The notes beneath the pieces were generated by a model. That model saw nothing but the letters and a program-made list of their open reading frames with translations, searched no databases and was not told the origin of the DNA. 60,949 nt of DNA, from positions 1-60,949 of the forward strand of contig WBUR01000026.1 of NCBI GenBank assembly GCA_008933615.1, in the 5' to 3' direction. Origin of the DNA: a bacterium (GTDB lineage: Bacteria; CLD3; SB21). Shown piece after piece: positions 18,575 through 27,885 of the stretch. Made by a program: the position numbers and the translations under genes. Position 1 is the first letter of the stretch; each line of letters opens with the position of its first letter.

Positions 18575-18575
18575 A

Positions 18576-21389
18576 TTAGCCCACTACTCTTTTAATTTCA
18601 TACAGCAGGTCATGAATACTGTACGATGCTTTCTGCATAAATTTCTTAACCTGACCGCTCATGTGTTCACGGTCTTCCGGAGTTAATTCCTTCGCTGTCA
18701 GAACAATCACGGGAATATCCTTAAGTTCGTTTTCATTACGCATGATCTCCATCATTTCAAAGCCGCTCATATTCGGCATCAGAAGATCGAGGATGACCAG
18801 ATCCGGCCTATCCATCCGGATCATATCAAGCGCCTTTCTCCCGTCCCGGGCATTCATCACTATAAATCCCTCTTTCTCCAAAAAAGAGGTTGTCAAGAAA
18901 AGAGCATTGTCGTCATCGTCCACGACCATAATGCGGTCGATTTGATTTTTAGCGCCGTTACGTTTCTTTAATGCTCCGATACGGTTCAACATTTGTATTC
19001 GATCCAGGGGCTTGACAAAATAATCATCGGCGTGCAGACTATACGCCTTGTCTTTTTTGTCCATAACGGATACAATAAATACGGGAATAGCCTGGGTGAC
19101 GCTGTCGGACTTCAATTCCTGCAAAACGTCCCAGCCGTCTTTGCCGGGGAGCATGATGTCTAAAGTGATGGCGAGCGGCCTTATTTTTTTTGCTTCGGTC
19201 AGAACTTCGTTACCGTTCCGTACATTCACCACGCGATACCCTTCGAGTTCTAAAAATCTTTTCATCAAATTTGCCGATTGAAGGTCGTCTTCGACGACCA
19301 GAATGAAATCACTGGAATACGACCCTCCCTGATGAAGATTTCCAATAACTTCTTCCATTTTCAATTGACTCTGCGGAATACGAACTTTGAAAGCGCTCCC
19401 TTGTCCGTATGTGCTTTCGACCCAAATCCTGCCGCCGTGCATTTCGACGAGTCTGCGGCAAAGTGCAAGGCCGAGGCCTGTGCCCTGATCTTCACGCGTT
19501 GTGCTCCCATCGACCTGACGAAATTCATCAAAAATAATCTTTTGGTCCTCTTCACGTATGCCTCGGCCATGATCGGCCACGACAATCTCAAACGCATTGC
19601 CTTTTTTTTCCTCATGATAAGATGACGTCACGCAAATATCGGTTTGACTGGGCGAAAACTTAATGGCATTACTTACCAAGTTCAACATCACCTGCCTTAT
19701 TTTCTTGGGATCGGCAAATATCACAGGGAAGTCCTTCGGAATTTCGATTTTCAATTTCTGCGCTTTCTTGTCGAGTAAAGGCGTTACCGTTCTTTGAACG
19801 GAATATATAAGATCCGTGAATATGAAATTCTCAAGATGCAGTTCCATTTTGCCCGCTTCGATTTTTGAGAGATCCAGAATGTCATTGATCAACTGAAGCA
19901 GATGTTTTCCGCTTTGGTGAATATCAATGAGACATTCGCGTTTGTTTTTGACTTCTTCCTCTTGTGTTTCATCAAGCAATAATTCTGAAAAGCCGATGAT
20001 TGCATTCAGCGGTGTGCGGAGCTCGTGACTCATATTGGCAAGAAATTCAGATTTTAGGCGATCGGCCTCGACAATTTTCATGTTCATTTCACGAAGTTTG
20101 AACGTTCGCTGTTCGACTTCCTTTTCCAAAGTCTCATAGAATTTAGCGTTTTCAATTGCCATCGCGGCCTGCGAAGCAAATGACGTAAGAATTTTAAGAT
20201 CGTTCTCTTTAAAAACATCCGATTCATGTGGATTTTCAAGAGAGATAGTGCCGATCAATTTATCTTTGACCTGCAATACAGCCGTCATCGCCGACCGTAT
20301 CTTCATCGGTGCAGATTGCTCCTCCTTAAGCCAAAATTTTTTGTATAAGGGCAAACTCAAATCAGAAATGATAAAATTTTTTCTTTGGGATACTGCAACA
20401 CCCGAAAAGCCTTTACCCACGGGCAAAACGAATCCTTTCAAAACTTCCGGATCGTATCCCCGAAACGCTTTAACTACAAGATTTTTATTTTCTTCATCCA
20501 AAAGAAGAACGGTGCCCATTTTTGCTTTTGGAATGGCCGTAATGGCTGAATCAATAACCTTTTGCAGAACCGTCTGCAGATCAAGAGATTGGATTAGATC
20601 AAAATTAACCCTATTAAGCATTTCAAGTTCACGGGAATGTTTGCGGACGCTCTCATACAACATGGCGTTCTCGATGGCCAATGAAGCCGGTGAAGCCAAA
20701 GACGCCAAAAGTTTGAGATCATGTTCTGTAAAGGCATGAGTGACTGTGCCGTTTTCCAAAGATATCGTTCCGACGAATCTATCTCTTATCTTCAAAACGC
20801 TGGTCACTGCGGATTTAATACGCGGTCGATTTGAAGCAAAGGACTTGATCGTTCTCAATCTTGCGTCTTCTTTGTCGAGATCGTGAATAAGAAAATTCTT
20901 TCCTTGCGATACGGCCTCGCCCCCATATCCTTCTCCGAGTTTGATATGAAAATTTGCCGGTAGGTCATCATATCCTTTTTGAGCCCTGACCTCTAAATAA
21001 CGTTTCTCTTCATTCAAAATAAGTACACAGCCTTTTTCAGCCGCCGGTATCGCCTTGATGGCCAGTTCAATTATTTTTTCCAATACCTTTTCCAGTTCGA
21101 TTTCCCGTATGAGGGTTTCATGAATAGCGTTAAGAAGGTCGAATTGCTGTGATTTCTTTGTGACTTCGTGTTTTTTGATCAGTGATTGCAGGTTAATTAT
21201 CAGTAAAAAAACACCGGCGGCCACACAAAACATCCATATGCCCAATCTTACGGTCAGCGATTGGAGGTTTAACAAAGCCGGTTCAGGCAATTGAAATGGC
21301 AAGAGGAAAACCAACGACGGAACCGCTATGGCCACAATAAGAAAAACGGCGACAACGACCCTGAATTGCCAGTTATCAATCAGCTTCAT
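18576..21389 (-). CDS. Hybrid histidine kinase with two GAF domains and two receiver domains
   Basis: The 937-residue protein has two N-terminal membrane helices (~10-30, ~45-65), two GAF domains in tandem (~85-235 and ~260-405, each with the AIPAAEKG/AIPKAKMG, GEGYGG/GKGFSG pattern), and a HisKA with His455. The HATPase follows with NLVSNAIKFSP, ADHGRGIREED and GTGLGLALCRR, then two receivers (TLDIMLPGKDGWDVL, ILDLLMPNMSGFEMM) and the same C-terminal LLYEIKRVVG as the propeller kinase. GAF ligand unknown. It is the first gene of the operon; the kinase and receiver halves of both proteins are close copies, so one module has been fitted to two sensors, one periplasmic and one cytoplasmic. Confidence 0.93.
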   Translation of the reverse strand: MKLIDNWQFRVVVAVFLIVAIAVPSLVFLLPFQLPEPALLNLQSLTVRLGIWMFCVAAGVFLLIINLQSLIKKHEVTKKSQQFDLLNAIHETLIREIELEKVLEKIIELAIKAIPAAEKGCVLILNEEKRYLEVRAQKGYDDLPANFHIKLGEGYGGEAVSQGKNFLIHDLDKEDARLRTIKSFASNRPRIKSAVTSVLKIRDRFVGTISLENGTVTHAFTEHDLKLLASLASPASLAIENAMLYESVRKHSRELEMLNRVNFDLIQSLDLQTVLQKVIDSAITAIPKAKMGTVLLLDEENKNLVVKAFRGYDPEVLKGFVLPVGKGFSGVAVSQRKNFIISDLSLPLYKKFWLKEEQSAPMKIRSAMTAVLQVKDKLIGTISLENPHESDVFKENDLKILTSFASQAAMAIENAKFYETLEKEVEQRTFKLREMNMKIVEADRLKSEFLANMSHELRTPLNAIIGFSELLLDETQEEEVKNKRECLIDIHQSGKHLLQLINDILDLSKIEAGKMELHLENFIFTDLIYSVQRTVTPLLDKKAQKLKIEIPKDFPVIFADPKKIRQVMLNLVSNAIKFSPSQTDICVTSSYHEEKKGNAFEIVVADHGRGIREEDQKIIFDEFRQVDGSTTREDQGTGLGLALCRRLVEMHGGRIWVESTYGQGSAFKVRIPQSQLKMEEVIGNLHQGGSYSSDFILVVEDDLQSANLMKRFLELEGYRVVNVRNGNEVLTEAKKIRPLAITLDIMLPGKDGWDVLQELKSDSVTQAIPVFIVSVMDKKDKAYSLHADDYFVKPLDRIQMLNRIGALKKRNGAKNQIDRIMVVDDDDNALFLTTSFLEKEGFIVMNARDGRKALDMIRMDRPDLVILDLLMPNMSGFEMMEIMRNENELKDIPVIVLTAKELTPEDREHMSGQVKKFMQKASYSIHDLLYEIKRVVG

Positions 21390-21689
21390 AAACGATTAGT
21401 TGTTGGTACAAATTATCAATAAAAGAAATGAAGAACAGATTAGATTATAAATCACAAAACACAAGGATGTGTCAGATTAAAGAAAAAACAGGTATAATGG
21501 CAAGAACCTTATATCCAATATAAGATTATCTATGCGTTTTTCAAATAAATATTTCTGAATAATATCATATCCGAACCGTGCCCAGTTCTATCCAAGCAAA
21601 TGCTTTGTGCAATCATTTTAAACTTGTGTTTTTTGTCATTAAAATGTATGTTTTTTCCGATTTAATCCCCAACTAAACATAAGATATTT
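21390..21689. other. 300-bp divergent intergenic region
   Basis: AT-rich region between the hybrid kinase operon and the cyclase gene. It must carry promoters for both. The only structured element is the short inverted repeat at 21508-21524. I see no coding frame of interest. Confidence 0.5.
21508..21524. promoter_or_regulatory. Short inverted repeat, possible operator
   Basis: cttatat-cca-atataag is a perfect 7-bp inverted repeat. It is preceded by agaac, giving agaaccttatat, the same 12 bases found 75 bp upstream of the response regulator start (10938-10949). Its place ~120 bp upstream of the kinase operon would suit a regulator, but evidence is only the match itself. Confidence 0.25.
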
Positions 21690-23420
21690 ATGACCCTCAA
21701 ATTCAGAGACAAGCTCATACTACTTGTTCTGGTTATATTGATCATAGCCGGAACATCTTATTTCTTCGTATCCGTGCAGTTGGCTAAGCGCATTGAAAGC
21801 GACATTGTCGACCGGCTTTCCCGCAGCAATGTTACCTACGAAGAATTTAACAACAGCTATTTCAATCAGCTTATTCTGCAATCCCGCAGCGTGTCCGACA
21901 ACCCGAAATTCGCCGCTCAGCTCAGCACCGGCGATAAAGCCACGGTACAACAGGGTCTTGATGAAACCAACAGGATTAATGGTTTTAATTCGGATATCTT
22001 TGTTGCGCTAAGTCCCTCCGGAGAGGTGTTGGCGTACGTAGGAACTGAGATGAAGTCGAATATAAATCTGTCACAGCGACCTGAAATCAGCGGCGCCCTC
22101 AGCGGAATTGACAACGGCGGTTTTTGGGAGGAAAACGGAAAATTGATTCGCGTGGCCGCATCGCCGACCATAGCCAACGATCAGGTTCTTGGCGCTATCG
22201 CATTGGGCTATGAGGTCTCCGATACGGTAGCTGCTGTCATTTCAAAAGTAACAACCAGCCATATCGCATTCCTTGTCAGCAACAAAATTGTTGCAACCAA
22301 TATGTATGATAAACGACAAGAATTATTTGACCAATTCCAGCAGCATAAATCCGAACTGGATCACGCGATGATCAAAAAAACATCCAGTTCTGCATTTAAA
22401 TTTATGGTCGGCGAAGAAAAATATTTGGGGGTAGCTTCCCCGGTATTTGCATCGCCGGGTACCGAAGGCGAAGATAAGAAAGTTATCGCAACTTACGTGT
22501 TCTTTAATTCTCTCGACAAAGCGCTCGAACCGCTGGTTGATTCGCGGAAACTGATGCTCATAATCGGATTGGGCGTTGCTGCTATTGCATTATTTATCGG
22601 CATCGTTATTTCACATGGCGTAGCGCGCCCCGTGGCCTTACTTGCGAATGCGACCCGGGAAATTGCAGCCGGGAACTTAGATTTCGAAGTAAAAGTAAAA
22701 AGCAAGGATGAGATCGGGCTTCTGGCTTCGTCATTTAATGAAATGACCAAAGGACTGAAACAAAAGAAACGCGTCGAAGGACTCTTCGGGAAATATTTAT
22801 CGCCTGACGTGGCAAAAAAAGTATTGGCGGAACAATCCATCGACGGCATTTTGAAGGGCGAAAAAGCCATGCTGAGCGTTTTGTTTACAGATATTCGCGG
22901 TTTCACGCCAATGTCGCGCGGCATGGACCCTCAGGCGCTGATCAATTTACTCAATTCCCATTTCGACGAAAGCATCGATATTATCGATCGTTACGGAGGC
23001 ACGTTAGACAAATTCATCGGCGATGCGATCCTGGCTTTTTTTGGCGCGCCGGTTCACTATGACGATTTTTTTATGCGTGCAATTAATGCCGCCGTGCAAA
23101 TGCAACGCGCAGTCGAAAAATTTAATTTCCAGCGTAAAATCGAAGGAAAAGATCCCATTCATATCGGTATCGGCATTAATTCCGGCGATGTCATTGTCGG
23201 AAATATCGGTTCAAATAAGCGGCTGGAATATACGGTCATTGGCGAAACGGTGAATATTGCCAATCGTCTTTGCAGTGTTGCAAAGAAGGGACAAATCATC
23301 ATCAGCCAGTCGACGTATGATCTTCTGCCGAACAAAGAAATCGCTTCCGCCATTGAACAGGTCGTTTTGAAGGGCGTAACGGAACCGGTCACGGTGTATG
23401 AGATCTTATGGAAAGGTTGA
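21690..23420 (+). CDS. Membrane-bound class III adenylate/guanylate cyclase with HAMP
   Basis: The 576-residue protein has a first membrane helix at 8-27, a periplasmic sensor of ~260 residues (dCACHE- or CHASE-like), a second helix (~289-311), a HAMP domain (~312-365) and a class III cyclase domain (~395-576). Metal-binding aspartates are Asp401 (LFTDIRGFT) and Asp445 (GDAILAFFG). The transition-state segment VIGETVNIANRL is present, and the substrate-specifying Lys appears as TLDKFIGD. These residues favour ATP over GTP, though I cannot prove it. It should convert an outside signal to cAMP. It is transcribed away from the hybrid kinases and stands alone. Confidence 0.92.
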   Translation: MTLKFRDKLILLVLVILIIAGTSYFFVSVQLAKRIESDIVDRLSRSNVTYEEFNNSYFNQLILQSRSVSDNPKFAAQLSTGDKATVQQGLDETNRINGFNSDIFVALSPSGEVLAYVGTEMKSNINLSQRPEISGALSGIDNGGFWEENGKLIRVAASPTIANDQVLGAIALGYEVSDTVAAVISKVTTSHIAFLVSNKIVATNMYDKRQELFDQFQQHKSELDHAMIKKTSSSAFKFMVGEEKYLGVASPVFASPGTEGEDKKVIATYVFFNSLDKALEPLVDSRKLMLIIGLGVAAIALFIGIVISHGVARPVALLANATREIAAGNLDFEVKVKSKDEIGLLASSFNEMTKGLKQKKRVEGLFGKYLSPDVAKKVLAEQSIDGILKGEKAMLSVLFTDIRGFTPMSRGMDPQALINLLNSHFDESIDIIDRYGGTLDKFIGDAILAFFGAPVHYDDFFMRAINAAVQMQRAVEKFNFQRKIEGKDPIHIGIGINSGDVIVGNIGSNKRLEYTVIGETVNIANRLCSVAKKGQIIISQSTYDLLPNKEIASAIEQVVLKGVTEPVTVYEILWKG

Positions 23421-23494
23421 TATTACAAATTTGTTACAATATTTCATTGATAAAACATGATGAATATCATTTTTTTTACCTGCAAAAATAGTTA

Positions 23495-23506
23495 TATAGC
23501 GCTATA
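23495..23506. promoter_or_regulatory. 12-bp perfect palindrome upstream of ccmF
   Basis: tatagcgctata is a perfect palindrome 29 bases before the ccmF start. The tatact and tataaa words around it could be part of a promoter. It may be an operator, but the evidence is limited to symmetry and position. Confidence 0.2.
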
Positions 23507-23534
23507 CTTAACCGTATAAAATGAAAGGAATTTC

Positions 23535-25571
23535 ATGGAATTTATAGATAAATATGCCGGACCTATCGGTAATTTCGCCCTTATTTTGGCTATCGTAATG
23601 GCCGGATTTGCGGTGATTACCTCGATCTGGGGCATAAAACAAAAACGAGGCGATCTGATACGCGTCGCTCAACGCTCTGTTTATATGGTATTCGGAAGCG
23701 TGGTGTTTGCATCACTCTGCCTTATCTATTTACTCGTAACGAGCAATATGAATATCGAATACGTTGCCTCGTACACCAACCATGATCTGCCATACTTTTT
23801 TAAATTTACATTCTGGGCAGGACAGGCAGGCTCATTACTTTTGTGGTCTCTGCTGCTTGCCGGTTACAGTTTTGCCGTTACGTATAGGTACCGTAACACC
23901 CATGGGGAATTGATTCCTTATGTTATCATGACCACGATGGCCACTCAAATATTTTTTCTGTCCCTTAATTTGTGGTCTGCAAATCCGTTCAGCGAATTGG
24001 TAACCGTTCATGCGGACGGTTCGACAACTCCATTTTTTCCCGTTGACGGACGCGGACTAAATCCGCTGCTTCAGCATCCTGCGATGATCATTCACCCGCC
24101 TACTCTGTTTTTTGGTTATGTCGGCTTTGTCATTCCGTTTGCATTTGCTATTGCCGCCCTATTGAGCGGACAATTAGACGACCAATGGATTAAGTTATCA
24201 AGACGTTGGACTCTTTTCGCATGGCTATTCCAAAGCGCCGGCATTATGATGGGCGGCTGGTGGGCTTATGAAGAACTCGGTTGGGGCGGTTATTGGGCTT
24301 GGGATCCAGTTGAAAACGCATCTCTGATGCCGTGGCTGACCGGAACGGCATTTCTTCATTCCGTGATGATCCAGGAAAAGAAAAATATGTTCAAAGTTTG
24401 GAATGTAACGCTTATCATCGCGACCTATCTGCTATGCCTTTTCGGAACTTTCCTAACCCGCTCCGGCGTGGTTTCATCCGTCCACGCTTTCGCTGAGGGA
24501 TCCATCGGCATATTCTTCATGACGTTCATTATCATTGTCCTGGCATTCTCGGTTGCCTTAGTCATATACAGACTCCCCCAGTTGAAGAGCGAAGGCAAAC
24601 TCGATTCCGCATTGTCACGCGAAAGCAGTTTCTTATTCAACAATCTTGTACTATTAATTTCCTGTTTTGCCGTTCTATGGGGAACCATATTTCCTGTGAT
24701 TTCGGAAGCAGTTACCGGAGAAAAGATTGTTGTTGGAGCTCCTTTTTTCAATAAGGTAAATGTTCCGATTGCATTATTCTTACTTTTTCTTACCGGCGCC
24801 GGTCCTCTTTTTGCATGGCGAAAAACTTCGCTCGCAAGTTTGAAAAAAGCATTTCTCTATCCGGGTCTCATCGCGTTAGCCGGCGGTATTGCAGTCTTTA
24901 TCTTTCTCACCCAGCATCTTTACGGACTCATTTCATTTACGTTGTCCATTTTTGTTACGGCCGTCATTGTAATTGAATTCATGAAAGGTACGGCAGCGCG
25001 AATGCATTCAACCAAAGAAAATTTTCTCGTCGCGCTTAAAAATTTGACCTGGAAAAATAAACCCCGTTACGGAGGCTATATTGTTCACTTCGCCATGGTG
25101 ATCATTTTCGTCGGTATTACCGGGGTTATTTTCAACTTCGAAACCAAAACGGAATTGGGCGAAGGGCAATCCTTTCAGGTAAAAGACTATACCTTGAAAT
25201 GTGACAAAATCGGTTTTGAATCCAACGCTAACTATGAATCTTCTTTCAGTGTTCTCGGCGTTTACAGAGACGGACGCAAAGTTCATGAGTTAAAACCGGA
25301 ATACCGAATGTATAAAGCCAGCCAACAGCCCACTACCGAAGTGGCTTTGTATAAAACGATTCAGGAAGATCTGTATGTGGTATTTACCGGGCTGGATAAG
25401 ACGGAAAAAAAAGCCGTGTTGCAGATATACGTGAACCCTCTGGTCTCATGGATCTGGTTTGGAACGGAAATATTGGTATTCGGAACGATCATTTGTTTAT
25501 TGCCCGCCTATACTGAAGACCGCAAGGAAGTCAAAGTTCGCAGAAAGGAAAATATCGGTGAAAAAATATAG
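23535..25571 (+). CDS. ccmF: Cytochrome c haem lyase subunit CcmF
   Basis: The 678-residue polytopic protein has about 14-15 membrane helices and the tryptophan-rich haem-handling signature WGGYWAWDPVENASLMPWL (250-268). Conserved LLQHPAMIIHPPTLFFGYVGF and FGTFLTRSGVVSSVHAF blocks are also present. CcmF ligates haem to apocytochromes c in System I maturation, together with CcmH. The C-terminal periplasmic domain (~540-640, YTLKCDKIGFE onward) is the beta-rich part common to CcmF. AAAGGA lies seven bases upstream of the ATG. Its end overlaps the ccmH start by 14 bases. It would serve the diheme cytochromes at 6.5-8.1 kb among others. Confidence 0.95.
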   Translation: MEFIDKYAGPIGNFALILAIVMAGFAVITSIWGIKQKRGDLIRVAQRSVYMVFGSVVFASLCLIYLLVTSNMNIEYVASYTNHDLPYFFKFTFWAGQAGSLLLWSLLLAGYSFAVTYRYRNTHGELIPYVIMTTMATQIFFLSLNLWSANPFSELVTVHADGSTTPFFPVDGRGLNPLLQHPAMIIHPPTLFFGYVGFVIPFAFAIAALLSGQLDDQWIKLSRRWTLFAWLFQSAGIMMGGWWAYEELGWGGYWAWDPVENASLMPWLTGTAFLHSVMIQEKKNMFKVWNVTLIIATYLLCLFGTFLTRSGVVSSVHAFAEGSIGIFFMTFIIIVLAFSVALVIYRLPQLKSEGKLDSALSRESSFLFNNLVLLISCFAVLWGTIFPVISEAVTGEKIVVGAPFFNKVNVPIALFLLFLTGAGPLFAWRKTSLASLKKAFLYPGLIALAGGIAVFIFLTQHLYGLISFTLSIFVTAVIVIEFMKGTAARMHSTKENFLVALKNLTWKNKPRYGGYIVHFAMVIIFVGITGVIFNFETKTELGEGQSFQVKDYTLKCDKIGFESNANYESSFSVLGVYRDGRKVHELKPEYRMYKASQQPTTEVALYKTIQEDLYVVFTGLDKTEKKAVLQIYVNPLVSWIWFGTEILVFGTIICLLPAYTEDRKEVKVRRKENIGEKI

Positions 25572-26094
25572 TCGGACAAGGTTTTTTATCTTAGTTGGAT
25601 TTGCTTTTATAGGCTCTGTGGGATTCGCATATGCCCAAGGATCGGCGCATTCATCCAAACTTAGCGGCGAACAGGCGGTTTTATTTTCCGAGATTTCCGA
25701 AGAACTGATGTGTCAGTGCGGTTGCAATCTTGTTCTGGGACAATGCGGACATGTCAATTGCCCGTCAGCTGTTCCCATGCGCGAGAAGATCGAGGAGATG
25801 ATTCTCGCTCAAAAAACCAGAACTGAAATAATGGGTTATTTCCTGAATGAATATACTTTTCGCGGGAAAGGGCCATTTGGCAAGGTGATTTTGTCACAAC
25901 CAGGAACCAAAGGATTTGACCTCATGGCGTGGGTCTTACCTTTCATCCTATTTGCAGTATTCTCGGTGGTTCTGTTCGTTGTAGTTAAGCACGCAACACG
26001 CGCCAGCAAGGCTTTGGAACATGATGCCCCGGCGCCGACGCCCTCGTCGGATGTTGACCGGCGCATCGAAGAAGATTTAAAAAAATTGGAATAA
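25558..26094 (+). CDS. ccmH: CcmH-type cytochrome c biogenesis protein
   Basis: The 178-residue protein has a signal peptide (cleavage after AYA, residue ~26) and a CcmH domain with a cysteine-rich active loop: LMCQCGCNLVLGQCGHVNC, cysteines 52, 54, 56, 63 and 68. The classical motif is LRCxxCQNQ; this CxCxC variant occurs in other CcmH-like proteins. A membrane helix (~130-152) and a cytoplasmic tail follow. CcmH keeps the apocytochrome CXXCH reduced and hands it to CcmF. The start is GTG at 25558, with AGGAAA upstream; earlier in-frame codons run far into ccmF and lack a signal. Confidence 0.88.
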   Translation: MKKYSRTRFFILVGFAFIGSVGFAYAQGSAHSSKLSGEQAVLFSEISEELMCQCGCNLVLGQCGHVNCPSAVPMREKIEEMILAQKTRTEIMGYFLNEYTFRGKGPFGKVILSQPGTKGFDLMAWVLPFILFAVFSVVLFVVVKHATRASKALEHDAPAPTPSSDVDRRIEEDLKKLE

Positions 26095-26114
26095 CGATTT
26101 GGAGTAAGGACCGT

Positions 26115-26594
26115 ATGTTAAGTTTTATTATCATATCAATCGGATTGATCGCGCTTGCGTTCGTTCTGAAACCACTTATCGCAAAAGAGTATATTGCACT
26201 TGACCACCGTGATGAAAAAACAGTCAAGTTGGACGCGCTGATAGCAAAAAAAAATAAGATATACATGGATATCAAGGATCTTGATTTTGAATTTGGTATC
26301 GGAAAAATGGCTGAAGACGACTATCGATCATTACGCAAACAATCCATGGCTGAAGTGGCAGATGTGATCCGCCAGATCGATATCGGCGGCGGCGAATCGT
26401 CTGAAGGTAATGGAAAAATCACCGATGAGTATATCGAAAAATTGATTGCTGCAAAGCGAAAGAAGAAAATTGCGCCGGACGAAATTGTAATAGAATCGCA
26501 TCCTGAAATACTCACCTGTTCGCAATGCGGGCAAGTAAATAACATAGAGGCCAAATTTTGTTCCGAATGCGGAACAAAACTGGTTAAGGATTAA
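26115..26594 (+). CDS. Membrane-anchored zinc-ribbon protein, CcmI-like N-terminus
   Basis: The 159-residue protein has one membrane helix (2-20), a helical stretch with IYMDIKDLDFEFGIGKMAEDDYRSLR (50-75) that closely resembles the start of the cytoplasmic arm of CcmI/CycH proteins, and a C-terminal zinc ribbon C135-x2-C138 / C149-x2-C152. The full TPR part of CcmI is missing. It lies 20 bases after ccmH. A reasonable reading is a short, zinc-binding CcmI-like assembly factor, but this has not been shown. The zinc ribbon would face the cytoplasm if the first helix is an uncleaved anchor. Confidence 0.7.
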   Translation: MLSFIIISIGLIALAFVLKPLIAKEYIALDHRDEKTVKLDALIAKKNKIYMDIKDLDFEFGIGKMAEDDYRSLRKQSMAEVADVIRQIDIGGGESSEGNGKITDEYIEKLIAAKRKKKIAPDEIVIESHPEILTCSQCGQVNNIEAKFCSECGTKLVKD

Positions 26595-26615
26595 TTTAAA
26601 CAAACGGATGATATC

Positions 26616-27827
26616 ATGATACGTCGAGTCAACATACTTACTGCAGTCTTTCTTATTTTTGCTTTGTATAGTCATGAAGCCGATGCGCAAAGCGGCGCCT
26701 CGATCATCGGCAAAGTCTACGATAAAACGATCAATAAAAAAGTCAGCGCGGACTGGGTTGTGCTAGTAAAAACAGGGCAAGGCCTCGAAACCGTAAAACA
26801 ATTCGATCGGGTTTCCGATTATGAATTCTCAAATATACCTGTTCTGCCCAATGCACCCTATCTCCTGCGCGCTTCTTATAAAGGCGTCGTATATACGCAA
26901 AACCTTATGATCCAAGAGAACAAGAGGTATAATGTCGATTTAGTTGTGTATGAAGCAACCGATCGATGGCAAAATATTTCCGTGCGTATTCCGCACATGG
27001 TTGTTCTTCGTAACGGGGATCAGCTTGAAATTCAACAAACCTTTGAAATCAATAATTCAGGTCAAACAGCTTACGTACTTTCGGATGTTAATAAACCTAC
27101 ATTCCGATTTAAACTGCCGGAACGAACTCAATTCCAGAATGCGCAGACGTCTCACAACCAGAGTATGCCGGTTACCGCTACGGCTTTTGCGTATGAGGAC
27201 GGTATGGGAATTAATCAGCCGCTGCGGCCAGGCCTGACCCAGATACAGATCACGTACACAGCGGACTATTCCGCGAATACATTTGAATTAAATTCCCAAT
27301 GGTATTACGATATTGATGAATGCAATGTGTTCATTTCCCCTAAGGATATTGAACTTGTATCCGATAAATTAACCCATGTTCACGATGAACGCATGGAGGC
27401 AAATAACTTTTCAATTTACGCTGCTTCCGGAATTAAGGCTAATGAAGTCATTGCCATGAAATTGTCCGGCGGCGGTACTCGCCAGACAGAACAAAATAAC
27501 GAGTCGATCGCAGCATCCGATAATATGGTTCAGAAAAAGGCTTTTGTCTGGATATTTCTTATGTTGAGCATATTATCATTCGCATTGTTTTTCGGGTTGA
27601 ACCGGAAAGCCGCCGCGAAACCGTATCAACCAGCGACAGGCCAGAAGAAACAAAACAAACAGCAACGAAACGAATTGTTAAAAAAACGGGACGCGCTGGC
27701 TCAGCAGATCGCACAACTGGACGACACTTTCGATGAAAAAGAAATGGATTCCCCTACATATCAGAAACGCCGCGATAGCCTGAAATCGCAATTACGAAAG
27801 GCGGCGGAAGATATTCATGCTCTCTAG
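26616..27827 (+). CDS. Unknown secreted/membrane protein with C-terminal helix and coiled coil
   Basis: I do not recognise this 403-residue protein. It has a signal peptide (to ~residue 24, ADAQ), a beta-rich periplasmic part (starting with a carboxypeptidase-regulatory-like segment GKVYDKTINKKVSADWVVLV), a membrane helix (~310-331) and a charged coiled coil to the C-terminus. The end (KEMDSPTYQKRRDSLKSQL) resembles the helix of the zinc-ribbon protein encoded before it. Such proteins sit next to ccm genes in several genomes of this type, to my recollection, which suggests a helper role in cytochrome maturation. It is 21 bases after the zinc-ribbon gene, in the same operon. Confidence 0.6.
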   Translation: MIRRVNILTAVFLIFALYSHEADAQSGASIIGKVYDKTINKKVSADWVVLVKTGQGLETVKQFDRVSDYEFSNIPVLPNAPYLLRASYKGVVYTQNLMIQENKRYNVDLVVYEATDRWQNISVRIPHMVVLRNGDQLEIQQTFEINNSGQTAYVLSDVNKPTFRFKLPERTQFQNAQTSHNQSMPVTATAFAYEDGMGINQPLRPGLTQIQITYTADYSANTFELNSQWYYDIDECNVFISPKDIELVSDKLTHVHDERMEANNFSIYAASGIKANEVIAMKLSGGGTRQTEQNNESIAASDNMVQKKAFVWIFLMLSILSFALFFGLNRKAAAKPYQPATGQKKQNKQQRNELLKKRDALAQQIAQLDDTFDEKEMDSPTYQKRRDSLKSQLRKAAEDIHAL

Positions 27828-27885
27828 TGATTAAGCTAAGATGGCTGAGCTATAAATTACACTCAATGACTGCATCATTTTCATT

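Noticed and set aside
20248-20739. 163-codon plus-strand ORF
   Set aside because: Antisense to the second GAF domain of the hybrid kinase.
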